Shown here: one piece after another, positions 47,831-59,700 of the stretch
How positions within the stretch are numbered: position 1 is the first letter of the stretch
Layout: the number at the start of each line of letters is the position of its first letter
Assembly (NCBI RefSeq): GCF_002994745.2
Contig: NC_037090.1
Span: 12,459,501-12,523,500 of the forward strand
Source of the DNA: Rosa chinensis
Taxonomy: Eukaryota > Streptophyta > Magnoliopsida > Rosales > Rosaceae
Reading direction: 5' to 3'
Length of the DNA stretch: 64,000 bases
Position numbers and translations under genes: made by a program
Notes under the pieces: model-generated
Database searches by the model: none
What the model was told of the DNA's origin: nothing
The model's input: only the letters and a program-made list of their open reading frames with translations

Positions 47831-48255
47831 TGATAACTTTTGACATTTTAACTCCACCAACAAGGTGCCAATAAGTTTACCACGGATTAAAAGAGGAAGT
47901 ATGGAACACATAATGTTTATTACGTAGTAATTGGTCAACCAATTAACAATTGGATAACTCGTAATTTGTAAGGTTTATGGCATAGCAGAAGGTTGCAACT
48001 GGCAAACAATACAACTATACAAGTTGAGTTTGCTAGGTGAATATGATGGCATCGAGCAGGACCTGAGGTTTCGGGGGCTTGAGGCGAGTCATATAATGAA
48101 GCTCGTGACGTTCATATATATAAAGCTCCATATATTTATAATGATTATTTAGTTTTCTAAGACTCATTATAAGAATAATTAAAAATTATATAGCGTAACA
48201 AAGTAACTCAATCAAAATATTTGCAAAACTTTAAATTTACACAAAATACCATTCT

Positions 48256-48379
48256 TTTCTTTTTCTTTTTAATTTTTTTTATCAAATACAACAACTAGTC
48301 TATTATGAGTCGAACTCACGACCTCTCACTTATAAATGAGAGACTTATGTTACTAAACCAAATGATACTGGGCACACCG
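48256..48379 (-). mobile_element. tRNA-derived SINE, minus strand
   Basis: On the minus strand: TGGTTTAGTAACATAAGTCT (box A-like), GAGAGGTCGTGAGTTCGACT (box B-like, GTTCGACTC core), then an A-rich tail. Flanked by 11-bp direct repeats AATACCATTCT (48245-48255 and 48380-48390). Length, Pol III-type boxes, tail and target duplication all agree. Confidence 0.85.
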
Positions 48380-48480
48380 AATACCATTCTAATTAAAGAC
48401 AGAATAATAAGAGAAAATTATTGTTAGAAATAGGTACTATAAGTGATAGATCAATTCAAGAAACAGAACGTTGTTTGCAA

Positions 48481-48482
<2 letters not shown>

Positions 48483-48519
<37 letters not shown>
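48483..48519. repeat. AT microsatellite
   Basis: An uninterrupted AT dinucleotide run of about 18 units. A similar TA-rich run is at about 51244-51283. Confidence 0.95.
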
Positions 48520-48521
<2 letters not shown>

Positions 48522-49119
48522 CGACTAGGATTGAAAGTAGTTAGCAATCCTAAAATATTAAAGTAAAATTAAAGGCAGATTGAAATACGACAAAGGATTG
48601 CAGTGAAGTTGCAATCCTAAAATTAAAAGGAACGAAAACAATACGTAAAGAACAAATGAAAGTATATCAAGAAAGGAGAAATCGAATTCACTGACTTGAA
48701 TCTTTGAGAGAGGCTTGCTTTGGTGCAATGTCCTAAGATAGAAATACGTCCCTACACACTTGCTGTAGATCTTCTAAGACGTCTGCCCTGCAGGATTCAA
48801 CTCTCAATCTAAGGTTAGCAGTGTTGCCTTGGATTCTATCGCGAACGTCAATCTGTGTTTTCTCTCAGAAGATTTTATGGAAGATATGTGAGTCTCAAAA
48901 ACGATGTTTTTAAGAATTGGCCTTTTATGAGTCTTTTATAGAGTTCAGATTGAACTGGTATGAGAAGTTACAACTGTTCGATTTGAATTTCAAAATCGAA
49001 TAAATGTGTCCTTTGTAATTGTAACTGCTCTCATATCTATCTGAAACAAAGAAAGACGTCAAAAGACGTTTGTTTGGACAAGACGACTGTTCGGGACCGA
49101 GATCCAAGGACCAGTCTTT

Positions 49120-49295
49120 GATCACCACAATGTAATTTGCACATTAGGAGTGATGTAGTTGGCGCATCCTAATTTAGGACTGCAACAATGTATCTATCCT
49201 AATATCTGATCACCACAATGTAATTTGCATATTAGGAGTGATGTAGTTGGCGCACCCTAATTTAGGATTGCAACAATGTATCGATCCTAATATGT
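49120..49295. repeat. Two-copy tandem duplication, 88-bp period
   Basis: The block starting GATCACCACAATGTAATTTG and ending in TCCTAATAT occurs at 49120-49207 and again at 49208-49295 with a few substitutions. Each copy itself contains TTAGGAGTGATGTAGTTGGC. Confidence 0.92.
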
Positions 49296-49881
49296 GCAAA
49301 TGAACAAAGTACCAACAAATTGCATATCCAACTCAAGATGTTAACAACGAGATTATATGTATGTAATATAGCAATACTTGCTGAGTTGGTACAAATGCTT
49401 GAAAAGTTTAGACTTCAAGACTTCAATTGCTGAGAAAAGTTCATATACTTGCTTATGGTCTGTCTGAAAGATGAGGTTGTTCAGTTTAAAACTACTAGTT
49501 GAGTTGGGTTTGTCCTTTACTTGTACATTTGTTGTTTAATTATCTCATTCAATGGAATCTGATATATGTGGTAGTACCGTAGTGCATCATTAGTTCTATC
49601 TATCAGAGTTTATATATAGAAACCTACAAATTTTGGGGACCATAGAATTGGGGGCCCTAGGCGGGAGCCTATTCAGCCTACCCCCAAGGCCGGCTCTTAC
49701 TCAAGTGTGAGGTTAGGATGTGAGAGCTTTGGCTCGTCCTTTTGATTTCGTACATTTCAATTAGTGCCCTCGAATCTAAGACGGTAATAGTGTTGCTGAT
49801 AGTTATAGAGCCCTAGAATTTAAGACGGTAATACACACCCTCCAGATTTTGGCATTGAATAAGTATGAGAGTTTTAACTTT

Positions 49882-51241
49882 GAGTGTTTCTATTGAGACC
49901 TTCAAACATACTCTCTTGACCTCATTTTATTATGAATTATTAAATGACATATATGACCTACTATAAAATGATTATTTAGGACAATAATTATACCAAAAAA
50001 ATATTATATTGATTTTCTCTAGACTTTCCAATTTAATAATATTAGATTGCATTCTTTATTGTTTTTTTTTTTAGAATAAGAATCCTTTAATGAAAATAAC
50101 CAAGATTACATAATATGGAAATGACCGGTGGTGGACAAGAACTTCCCACTCTTCTCCCTAAAAACCGAACTAGTTACGGGTTCGTCATCAAGAATGACAT
50201 CCATGAGCCAAAAGAGCCCAACCCTTAACCACCTATTTCGCCCAACCTCACAGGCTACAGATAACCCTGAGAAACTCGATAACACCCTATAGACAACCGC
50301 CAGAGAAACCAGCGTCCTCTTCCACACCGCGTCTCAATAAAACCAGACCACGTGCAAGGATCGCTTGTTAGCACATTGACTATAAGATAAAACCGAAATT
50401 AAACCAACTCGTCCCCAGGAAAGACACCACATCCATGGCACATCAATTTGACCCAACCCTAGCAAAAAACGAGTAGGGACCAACTATTGACCAAAGTAAC
50501 CTAACCAACAACCTAACTAAAAACAAGACTCTAACCAAAAGAATATAGTCACCGCCACAGTACTCCTTACCCTTGTCGTTAGGTGACCCACCGGTAGGCC
50601 ACCACCGTAGCCCCATGTCTTCAAGCTCCCCAAGTCGAAGGTGCATGAACCATACAGCAAACCACAACAAATCTATCACCAAGAAATTGATGAAAGACTC
50701 ACCATGCCTTACCTCTGCCATGCCCACCACCTTGAAAACCTAGATCCACCACATCTGCCATCTCCGTCTAGCGACCCACCGTAGATTAGAAGTCAGCGCC
50801 ATACGATCCATGGTATACCGCCGCCATGATCTGACCTCTGACCACTTTCTCCACGCCGACCGCCACCCATCCGTCCTCCACACCGACGACGCCACCTGAG
50901 AGAAGCGAAGAAAAGTACCCAACCTTGACCAGCAAAACGAAGAGCAGAGTAGGACCCCTGAGATCCCAAGACCCCGTCCGGCAACACCTGCCACTCGTCG
51001 ATGAAGTAGGGAGCCACGACCGATGCGGGGGCGCCGCCGAACAGGCTGACAACTTTCGTTAACTCTCTCCAACCCTAGTTCTGTCCTGCCTCCATGATAG
51101 AAAATGCGACCGAGGAATATATGAGATCAGATGATCGAAGAGGCAGAGGGAGAGAGAAGTGAGAGCAGGATTAGGGTTACATTCTTTATTGTTTTCCTAA
51201 TGTATTTTCATTTTCCAATTTCACTACTTACTCATTAAAGC

Positions 51242-51284
<43 letters not shown>

Positions 51285-51583
51285 ATAAGAATTAAAACTA
51301 TGATTAAGATCATGTGACATAAAAATGTATAATATACATGTTGAAAGCATATTGGTGAGAGAAAACAAAATAAATCATATTATGACCTAAATCTAATTCT
51401 ATCAATTATATTTGCAAATAAAAAAGTGCTAGCAATTAAAAAAAAATCTAAATAATTAATCATGTGATACAAAAAATTAGAGAAAATAAAATAAACATTA
51501 AGAAATAATTATTAATTTTCATTTTTTTTTTACACAGCTAAAACAAAAAAGCTTTTAAAAAAACGACAGAATAGTTCATGTCA
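49882..51583. mobile_element. Mutator-like MITE, copy 3, split and truncated
   Basis: Starts GAGTGTTTCTATTGAGACC and is collinear with copy 1 up to GAATAGTTCATG at about 51577, where similarity stops. The right terminal repeat is missing. A retroposon (50066-51179) interrupts it. Confidence 0.85.
50066..51179 (-). mobile_element. Non-LTR retroposon insertion 2, 1.1 kb, minus strand
   Basis: Flanked by CATTCTTTATTGTTTT at 50050-50065 and 51180-51195, a 16-bp target duplication inside the MITE. Poly(T) at the left is the tail of a minus-strand insertion. The minus strand starts TAACCCTAATCCTGCTCTCA, is GC-rich, and has only broken frames. Size, orientation and structure parallel 30241-31343, and both lack a recognisable reverse transcriptase. 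Confidence 0.85.
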
Positions 51584-52190
51584 CTGGCCTCCCTCCAAAG
51601 CCATCTACTGATGGCTCTCCAACGCCAATCTTGTGTGGCGACCACCAAACCTAGTCCCAGCATCATTTTTGCTCCTAGTAAAAGTGTATCGAATATTGTG
51701 GGCGAGAGGAATAGATGGGCTGATCTGAGAAAACCATCTAATGGGGCGCGAGAATTCTGCGAGCTCGACTCAAACTAAATCATTGTCTCCATGACCGATT
51801 TCGGAAGGCGAGTACGGGTTCAATGCGAAGCCCGAGGAGAGGGAGGTCGTGATGTGGGCCGAGGGCCAGGCCCATTATGAGATTGGTGATGAGGTATTTG
51901 GATGGGGGGAGCTAGGTTGAGATTTAGGAGGAGCTGAGAGCGCCTAGTGGGTCGCATGTAGCCGGGTTTGATGACTTTGTGAGCTCGTTTGTGTCGTCTT
52001 CTTCGTTTGATAGGATGAGCTGCTACTGTGATAGAGAAATGGAGGCTAGTTTTGCTTCTCTTTCTACTTCTCCTCTCTATCTTCAACTAGATGGAATTCA
52101 AATTTTTTATTTCTTTCTCCGTTTTGGTGTTTGTCGTTTCTTTTATTATGAGGTTTTGTTGATGAAATACTGTTCGAGTGAAAGTTGTGA
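51584..52190. other. Intergenic, nothing recognised
   Basis: GC-richer than its surroundings with short overlapping frames on both strands, none recognisable. Homology to the other LecRK promoters begins only at about 52195. Confidence 0.4.
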
Positions 52191-52221
52191 ATACACTCTT
52201 CTCGGATATCGGCTAGACGCG

Positions 52222-52249
52222 TTGACTTTACTTCTTAGATCCATAAATA
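52222..52249 (+). promoter_or_regulatory. LecRK copy 2 core promoter (short)
   Basis: W-box core TTGACT (52222-52227) and TATA element ATAAATA (52243-52249). Homology to the promoters of copies 1 and 3 covers only about 105 bp upstream of the ATG; the distal part shared by copies 1 and 3 is missing. The spacer between W-box and TATA is 15 bp instead of about 30. Confidence 0.6.
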
Positions 52250-52301
52250 CCCAAGAAGGAAGGAAGGAAGGTCCAGAAACTTGACAGACGCCTAGCCAGC
52301 C

Positions 52302-54711
52302 ATGTTTGTCAAGCTTTCTGTTCTACTTCTACTAGTATTACTTGTCAGTCTGGTACCAGCAGAAGCCCAAGACCTCAATTTCATCTACAATTCTGGTTTC
52401 AATGGCCATTCTGGTCTTAATCTCAGTGTAGACGGCATAGCAGAGATCACACCAAACGGTCTCTTGAAGCTTACAAACCACACCAAAGAGAGAAATGATA
52501 GAAGTGGTCATGCCTTCTACCCTAACCCAGTAACCTTCAAGAACTCAGAGAACGACACCGCCTTCTCCTTCTCCACCAACTTTGTCTTTGCCATCCAATC
52601 AGAGTACACTACTTTCAGCGGCCATGGAATCGTCTTTGTCATCTCTCCGACGAGGGGCCTCCCCGGAGCTCTGGCGAACCAGTACCTGGGCCTGTTCAAC
52701 ATCTCCAACAATGGGAATTTCACCAATCATGTTTTTGCTGTGGAGCTTGACACGATCCTGAACGCGGAATTCAGTGACATCAATGATAACCATGTTGGGA
52801 TAGACATCAATGGCTTGCAGTCTGTCGAAGCTGCTCCAGCTGGTTATTATGATGGTCGGTACTTCAAGAACCTGAGTCTTATCAGTCGACAAGAAATGAG
52901 AGTTTGGGTTGAATATGATGGTACCAACAAGCAAATTGAAGTTACTATGGCTCCAATTGCTGTTGCAACTAAACCCCTAACTCCACTTCTGTCTTTGACA
53001 TATGACCTTTCCCCAATTCTCAACAGAACCATGTATGTTGGCTTTTCGTCTTCAACTGGTCCGTTCCTCACATCCCATTATGTAGTGGGTTGGAGCTTTA
53101 GGATGAATGGCCAAGCTCAAGACCTTATAGCTTCCAAACTTCCCAAGTTGCCTAGCATTGCAGGTGAAAAGAGGTCCATGCTTTTCACCTTTGGTGTGCC
53201 TCTGATTTCCGTGAGTTTGGTTTTGCTACTGGTTTCTGGGGTGCTTTATGTCATAAATAGGAAGAGGAAGTTTGCAGAACTGCTTGAAGATTGGGAGCTA
53301 GAATATGGTCCTCAGAGGTTTAAGTACAAAGAATTGTATATAGCCACCAAAGGGTTTAAGGAAAAGGAGCTTTTGGGAACTGGGGGATTTGGTAAAGTTT
53401 ATAGAGGTTTATTACCCTCCTCTAAAATTGAGATTGCAGTGAAGAGGGTATCACATGAATCAGGACAGGGGATGAAGGAATTTGTAGCAGAAATTGTTAG
53501 TATTGGCCGGCTTCGTCACCGGAATATAGTACAGCTGTTGGGATATTGCAGGTATGGTCTTCAAATTTTGATAAATATATTCACCAAATTTCTCTAGTTC
53601 TTTGTTTTACTCCAATACATTTTAGTATTTTTTTTTCATACAACTCTTTTGATATTTATATTTCTGATGTTAAACTCCAGTGTTAAATAGCAATGATATA
53701 TATTGTTTACTTATCCTCTAAAATCTTCAAGTCATGTTATCACAACCTTAGTCCGGAGTTTTCACGAGATGTGATCAAATTATGTATATTTAGATATGTT
53801 TGTCTCTCCATGTGCGAATTTGGGCCATATATGATAAAGTGTTAATTTGCATTCCTTGACAGTTTAAACATTTTGAGACAAGCATTTGTATACAAATATT
53901 TCCTTTAACACGGATGTTTAATGCCTTTGCTTGCAGGCGAAAAGGGGAGCTGCTTTTGGTCTATGACTACATGCCTAATGGAAGCTTGGACAAATACCTC
54001 TTTGATCAACCTGAGGTGACCCTTAATTGGAGCCAGAGGTTTAAAGTCATCAAAGGTGTGGCTTCAGGGCTGCTCTATCTTCATGAAGAATGGGAACAGG
54101 TTGTGATTCATAGAGATGTGAAGGCCAGTAATGTATTGCTAGATGGGGAATTGAATGGAAGGCTAGGAGATTTCGGGCTTGCAAGATTATACAACCATGG
54201 AACAGACCCTCAAACTACTCATATGGTTGGAACACTCGGGTACCTAGCTCCAGAGTACGCAAGAACAGGTCGGGCCACCACGAGGACCGACGTGTTTGCT
54301 TTTGGGACATTTTTGCTCGAAGTTGCTTGCGGAAAAAGACCAATTAAGCCACAGGGTCCAGAAGATGTGATTTTGGTTGATTGGGTGTTTTCTTGTTGGA
54401 ATAGGAGTAACATCCTTGAGGCAAGAGATCAGAGCATTGGTAATGATTTTGTAGCCGAGGAAGTGGAGTTGGTGTTGAAGCTTGGGCTTTTGTGCTCTCA
54501 TTCGGAGCCTGCGGCAAGGCCAAGCATGCGACAAGTCGTTCAGTACTTGGCTGGTGATGTTGCTTTGCCGGAACTGTCACTCCTCGGGCTTTCTTCTAGT
54601 CACCGTGAAGGTTCTGATGACTATGCTATGTCGTATCAGTCTTCTTTAGGCAATAAGTTCTCCCATTCATCATATGTTCCAGAGTCAGCACTACTTTCAG
54701 GTGGTCGTTGA
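52302..54711 (+). CDS. L-type lectin receptor kinase (LecRK class IV-like), copy 2
   Basis: Exons 52302-53551 and 53937-54711, with the same phase-2 intron position as copy 1 (385 bp here); 674 aa. The signal peptide is two residues longer (ends VPAEAQ) and the lectin domain has three extra residues (KERNDRSGH). These are offset by a five-residue gap near the C-terminus ([10 protein letters not shown]). Lectin metal site VELDT and [11 protein letters not shown], membrane helix, G-loop [25 protein letters not shown] and DFGLARLY are intact. It has [20 protein letters not shown] where copies 1 and 3 have APEH. Probably an active plasma-membrane receptor kinase; the ligand is unknown. Its distal promoter has been lost, so expression may differ from the sister genes. 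Confidence 0.95.
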
Positions 54712-55574
54712 TTCCAAGCAATAAGTATATATTCGTTCACAAACTTGGAATCAAAAGCCATAGTACTTGCATATGTAAACACCTCTGAAAGTTTATTATT
54801 TCTTTTAGCCTTTTATAAGTAATGGGAAACCAATTGAAAATCTTCGCCGCATCTTCTCAACATTCATGTATCACCGCCGTCTTTCTTTCCCACTGAATTT
54901 CACAGAAAAGCGGTACTCTTGCTGAAATCTGGACTATTTGGTACAGTGTCTATTTCCCTAATTTGTATCCCTTTCTAAAGTTGGAATGCTTGTAATCTGT
55001 TCTTGCAAAAGTGTTCATCTCATGAAGAGTTTCCTAATCTGTATTGTAGCTTACTCATATCGGGCTAATAAACCCTATATAAACCCCATATATACCCCAT
55101 ATCATAGCTAATGTATATTCAGCTAACTTTATACTCCTTTATGAGTTTATGGATCCTAGCTAACGAATTTTGATTTTCTTTGCTGCGTGCATCCGCATCA
55201 ATTATATCATCATACTCCTTGTTCAGAATATCATTCTGTTCAAGCTCTCTCTTAAACCAATTTGTTGTGTGCTTGCAACCTGCTTCTGAAAATGTTCAAT
55301 CTTCTTGTCTTCATTAGTTTAATTCTGTTACCTGGCTCCATCACTGTGGATGATGTGGCGGTTAGTATCGATAACGGAATCAGTGTGGACTATGAGAATT
55401 CACTATGAGAAATCTTGTCTTCATTGTGTGTCGAGTACTTGCTATTGTTTGTGTGGTGTACACAATACTCTTGCTTTGTCCCAAGTGCAGACGGGAACTT
55501 ACCGGCCGCAAGCTCAGAGTGATGCTGATTAAAATTAGAAGAGTGGTCAGAAAATACTACTACTACTACTCTGA
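54712..55574 (+). other. Unit B LecRK 3-prime flank and spacer
   Basis: Continuous homology to 20735-20848, then 27870-28419, then 40055 onward. This stretch is the uninterrupted reference for two large insertions in unit A. The short frame MFNLLVFISLILLPGSITVD (55291) is stopped by TGA at 55405 where unit A has CGA. Confidence 0.8.
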
Positions 55575-55740
55575 TTCAAAGGCAGATGAGAGGTGGTCTA
55601 ATGGTCTCCCACAAGAAATCTTGCTATTGATTTTACAAAGTCTATGCATATCGGATTACCTTGGGGAACCAAGGATGTGTTTGTTGGCGAGCTGCTGTGG
55701 AGATGGGTGTTGCTACCAAGAGTTGCCTTCCTCATATTCT
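55575..55740 (+). pseudogene. F-box/DUF295-like remnant, unit B
   Basis: Reads ADERWSNGLPQEILLLILQS and LCISDYLG, then in another frame CVCWRAAVEMGVATKSCLP. The F-box LPQEILLLI core and the following CxxWRAAV are the usual start of plant F-box proteins. A frameshift separates them. The remainder is removed by the deletion described for 40571-41775. Confidence 0.6.
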
Positions 55741-55744
55741 ATAT

Positions 55745-57647
55745 GTGCATCACTTTTGAAGGTTCAAACTCCCCCGCCCGTCACACTTTTAAGCGTCGGC
55801 CAGGTTTCTCTCTTTCTCCCTGGCTTTTGGAATTCCTATATTTCTTGATGTCTTTGTGAAATTGGAATCCCTGTGATTTTGATCAAATTGGTAATGATTA
55901 TCTATTCTGGGAAATGGGGAATTGAATTGTAGCACTGCTGGTATGTTATTGTAGCATTAAGTTAATGATTCTGTTATTCTGTTTCGAGTTTGCAAAAAGA
56001 TGAAACTTGGAGAGTAAATGTTCAGATACAAGGGTGTGATCTTGAGAATGGTTATCTGTGTGGAACCATGGAAGCACTTAATGTTCCCATGGCTGACACA
56101 CCAGTAAGAAACTCTTTTCCTTGCTGTTTGTTGGTCCTCATGTCAATGTTTTAGCATGAGATTTGCTTCAATATATTCATTAACAACAGTCAATTCGTTA
56201 AGCAGCTGCGGAGTGTGTTATGGAACTGGTGTATACGACATCTGTTGAGATAGTGGTCTAGGAAGGCTTTATGTAAGGAGATTTGTAGTGCATTGGTGTT
56301 TCCATTTCCATAGCGCTGTGATTGTCTGGACTCTATCTTGCAATAGAATTATATGAGATGGCCAACCTCTTACTAGGTGCTGCAGCCGATTTAGTTTGCC
56401 TGATTTTGAATTTTTCAGTCTTTCACTCACTGTCCCTTTGCCTCTTCGTATCCATTTAATTGCTGAAAACTGTGTGTCTCATAGCATCGTTAGGTTTTCT
56501 TTATATTTCCTCTGGGTTTGGAATTAAGTTGGACAACATGCTTAAATATGCATACAAGTCACTCTTGCATATTAATACGAGGTACCACTTTTTTGTTGGA
56601 TATTGCTATCTAGTTGTTTGTTTCTCCACCCCCAACCTCTTCGACATAAAGTGAATTGAACTTTATTCTGTTTTATCTTTTATTTCTCTATTTTATGCAT
56701 TATCATCAATGTATTGACTAATGTTATCTCGATTCAAAAGAAACTGTTGTATCTTCATCATAGGAAGCCTTCATTGAGCATTTACTTTCTTTTCATTGTG
56801 TGGTAGGTCGTCACCTTTTGGGAAAGGGAGATTGTTGACACCAAGAATTATACTTTCTTCACTGAGAAGTGGGAAGCAACGTGTGGCTTTTTGTTCTTTT
56901 ATCTACAATTGAGAAAGGACGCATATTTAGCTAGTTGTGATGGTGAATAACAATAAAATGTTTGTGTAACTTGTGACAGACAAGATGATGATATAAGGCA
57001 CTGGACCAAATTTCCTTCTTTTTCTGCTCTATTGGTAAGCTAAGGAGTCTTAATTAATGTTGTCTCCTAGCTAATTCCACATTTTACAGAGCCAAGTGGA
57101 AGTTGGTGGCAAATCATTAGATCTCAGCAACTATCCATACATATTCATGGTAAGTTGGTAACTGGTCTAAATGCTTTATTATCACCTGTCAATCAGCAAA
57201 AATCAAACGTCAAATGAAATTGAGTTCTTTGATTTGCTGGTGCAGAGATGGAAGGAGCAATACTTTGTGAATGTTGGCACAGACTGGTTTGACTGTAGCC
57301 GGCTTTTACCATGTGTGTTTCTCATGTAGGCTCCATCAACGGCTTCTATTATGATCCTAATAGCAGGTAGCTTTCCTTCATTTTGTTGTTGGTCTATGAA
57401 TATGACGTATTGTAACTCTTTGCTTTGTTCAAAATATAGAATGCTATTGATTTCTTCTATTTATGATGGGGATGTGCTTATGCTTAGGAAGTAAACTATC
57501 ACTTTTAATACCATTCACTGTTTTCTGGTTTTACTTTTTCACCACACTAGATTGTATACAACCTGCAGCCCGTTCCAGAAGCTTGAGCTGAAATACACAA
57601 ATGAGGGAAGATTAGGATTCAGTTTTTTGTCCTACGAACTGCAATAG
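55745..57647 (+). pseudogene. GID4/VID24-like gene, unit B copy, disrupted
   Basis: Exons parallel unit A: about 55762-55802 (VQTPPPVTLLSVGQ); 55990-56103 (GYLCGTMEALNVPMADTP); 56807-56880 (VTFWEREIVDTKNYTFFTEK); 56980-57034 (DDDIRHWTKFPSFSALL); 57090-57149 (QVEVGGKSLDLSNYPYIFM); 57246-57366; 57569-57647 (PFQKLELKYTNEGRLGFSFL, SYELQ, stop). Acceptors lost in unit A (ACAG before 57090, GCAG before 57569) are intact here. The lesions are TAA and TGA stops just upstream of LQKDE and a 2-nt deletion after VNVGTD that shifts exon 6 into a stop. Not expected to give a working GID4 barrel. Confidence 0.82.
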
Positions 57648-57869
57648 TATTTGTCATACATATACTCTCTGTTGTACAAGCATGGTAGACGTTAACAATC
57701 TGTAGATTCGTTTGTGTTAGTAATGGTGCTTCATGGGCTGTGTGTTGATTACCATATACTAGTGCTTCGAGGTGATATGAAATCATGCATTTGATCGTGA
57801 ATTTTTGATTGAGTGAGAAATAGTGAAATACAGGGAAGTTTAGTTCTCTCTATGATTCTTGGCATCATC

Positions 57870-58024
57870 TTCAGTATGTTTAGCATTTAATTTTCTCCAG
57901 TACCTACTAGGTACAGCCATAGTAGGCGGTAGTTGGGGAATGTCAAAGTCCAGAATACTGCAAGTAAAGAGAATTGGGCTTAGCCCGTGCTGCTACTATG
58001 CGTGTAAAACTACTACAGTAAGGA
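57870..58024. other. End of unit B homology
   Basis: Matches 44636-44796 (for example AAGAGAATTGGGCTTAGCCC and TATGCGTGTAAAACTACTA). Similarity to unit A stops at about 58024, defining the right edge of the visible duplication. Confidence 0.8.
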
Positions 58025-58183
58025 ATACTATCGTCTTATAGGGTCTACCAGGCAGTGGTTCAAGGTTCAAGGTTCAAGGATGAACAACTCAAATCAGTAA
58101 TTTCTTCTTTTTTCTTTAGCAAGCAAGGGCTTATGAATATATGCCTTAGAAAGAGAGAGAGAAATTCTTTTCATCTTCTTTTG

Positions 58184-58254
58184 GTCAAAAAATCGATTCG
58201 CATAAGAGTATCAGGTAATTGATTTGATACTCTTATGCGAATCAATTTTTCGAC
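58184..58254. repeat. Hairpin: 30-bp arms, 11-nt loop
   Basis: GATTCGCATAAGAGTATCA (58195-58213) is a perfect inverted match to 58225-58243. The full arms (58184-58213 and 58225-58254) pair over 30 bp with two mismatches. Long for a chance palindrome; no target duplication is evident. It could be a miRNA-like foldback, a tiny MITE or a recombination scar. Confidence 0.85.
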
Positions 58255-58587
58255 ATGAATCTTCCCCTTTCAACAAACATCCGATGGAGATTTGCACGTC
58301 ATGTCTAAGGTCTTGAGCCAAGCCGACATTCAGGCTTCGTCTCATGCCCATCCGACCGATTTCTTAAGGTTCATAACTTGAGATCTCTCCACTCTGTTTA
58401 TTATTTAGATTTGGGTTATCATGTCCTTGTTGAGAAATGAGCTGTCTTTCCTTGAATTCAATTCATGATTTTTAAATTTATGTTATTTTTAGATTTTATA
58501 TGGTCTGGGTTTTTACTCTTCGTTTTTCAATTGTTTACAGTGTGATGCTGCATATTTTGTTATTCACTTGCTTAGTGTGTGTGTGTG

Positions 58588-58975
58588 AGGTTCTTCTATT
58601 GAGGGATCACTTTTTTTGTCATTTTAAAGGATTGATTATTTGATCAACTTTTCGATCACTTATCTCCACTGTTTAGTTATTAGGCCTATTTGAATAGATC
58701 AATTATGCAAATTTTCAGCCAAATTGATAATCGTTAAGACATTCAAAACTGTGATTTATAATTATAAACATGAACGGTTCAGGTTTGATAGATTTTGTTC
58801 GTCTATACCTTAACAGTCACCTATTTGACAGAAAATTTGCAGAAGTGATCTATTGATGGAGTCCTATGAAGTGAACGGTAGCATTGTCGATATGTAATTG
58901 AAATGTGGGTTCCACACTTCCACAGTGGATCCCTCAAAATGACCCCAAAAAATGATCCCTTAATGGAAGAGCTCT
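58588..58975. mobile_element. MITE related to the 3-kb cluster
   Basis: Ends TTCTTCTATTGAGGGATCAC and the reverse complement of CTCTTCCATTAAGGGATCAT, with about 50 bp of inverted similarity. It shares AAATTGATAATCGTTAAG-type internal sequence with the elements at 3010-3783. Flanked by GT/CT/AC simple repeats that obscure any target duplication. Confidence 0.7.
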
Positions 58976-59700
58976 CTCTCTACACACACACACACACACA
59001 TTTACAAGTCAATATCTTCAGGAAAAGGAGAAAATGGAGTATTTCCTGGTGAGAGAGATGGAAGTGACGCAAGCAATGCCCTGTGACATTGATTGATAAT
59101 AAGATTAGAGTAGAAATTTTGACAAGTTTAATCAATGAATCGAATAAATAGATTCAAAATTGTAATTACGTAGAAGACTCAAAAGATCTGATCCCATATT
59201 CCTATATTAATCCTATTTTGTTCAAACAGTCATTGCGGTCTACATCACTAACATAATGTTATCCAACGTTTGGAAATTATTCTATGCACCGACGGTGCAA
59301 GTGACCCAACCCTTATAAAATAATCTCAACTATTGATATTTATTATCAACTTTATTTTTAATAGACAAAAAGTGTATTTAATGCAATCTAACTATTTATT
59401 TGTATTGGTGCAAGTGCAAGGCGGTGCTCTGAATACTCCCTCTTCAGCATTCTAATAATCTGACATAGAATTGAGAAATAAACCAATCAAAGTTATATAT
59501 TCAACTACCTAACTGAAAAAACTAGAAAAATAAAAGACAATAGTGGTGCCAATCTTTTATGGAAATTAAGATAATTATATATTTAGCTAAAGCACTTCGC
59601 ATGTGTGTGAATCACAAAAAAAAAAAAAAAAATTCCTCAACTAGGTCGGTTCTTCAATCATTCTTTGGAAGCTAATTTCATGGGGAATGCATTTGATAAA

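Larger units (their letters stand above)
48050..49695. mobile_element. Possible hAT-type element with GGGGC-rich ends
   Basis: The right side (49650-49692) contains GGGGGCCCTAGGCGGGAGCC and CCCCCAAGGCCGGCTCT, words typical of the ends of one plant hAT repeat family. The left side at about 48070 has a shorter GGGGGCTTGAGGCGAG match. Ends and target duplication were not resolved. Confidence 0.35.

Noticed and set aside
50740..51072. 110-aa Arg/Trp-rich minus-strand frame
   Set aside because: It lies inside a retroposon with several overlapping GC-rich frames and shows no domain. A GC-driven chance frame is likely.
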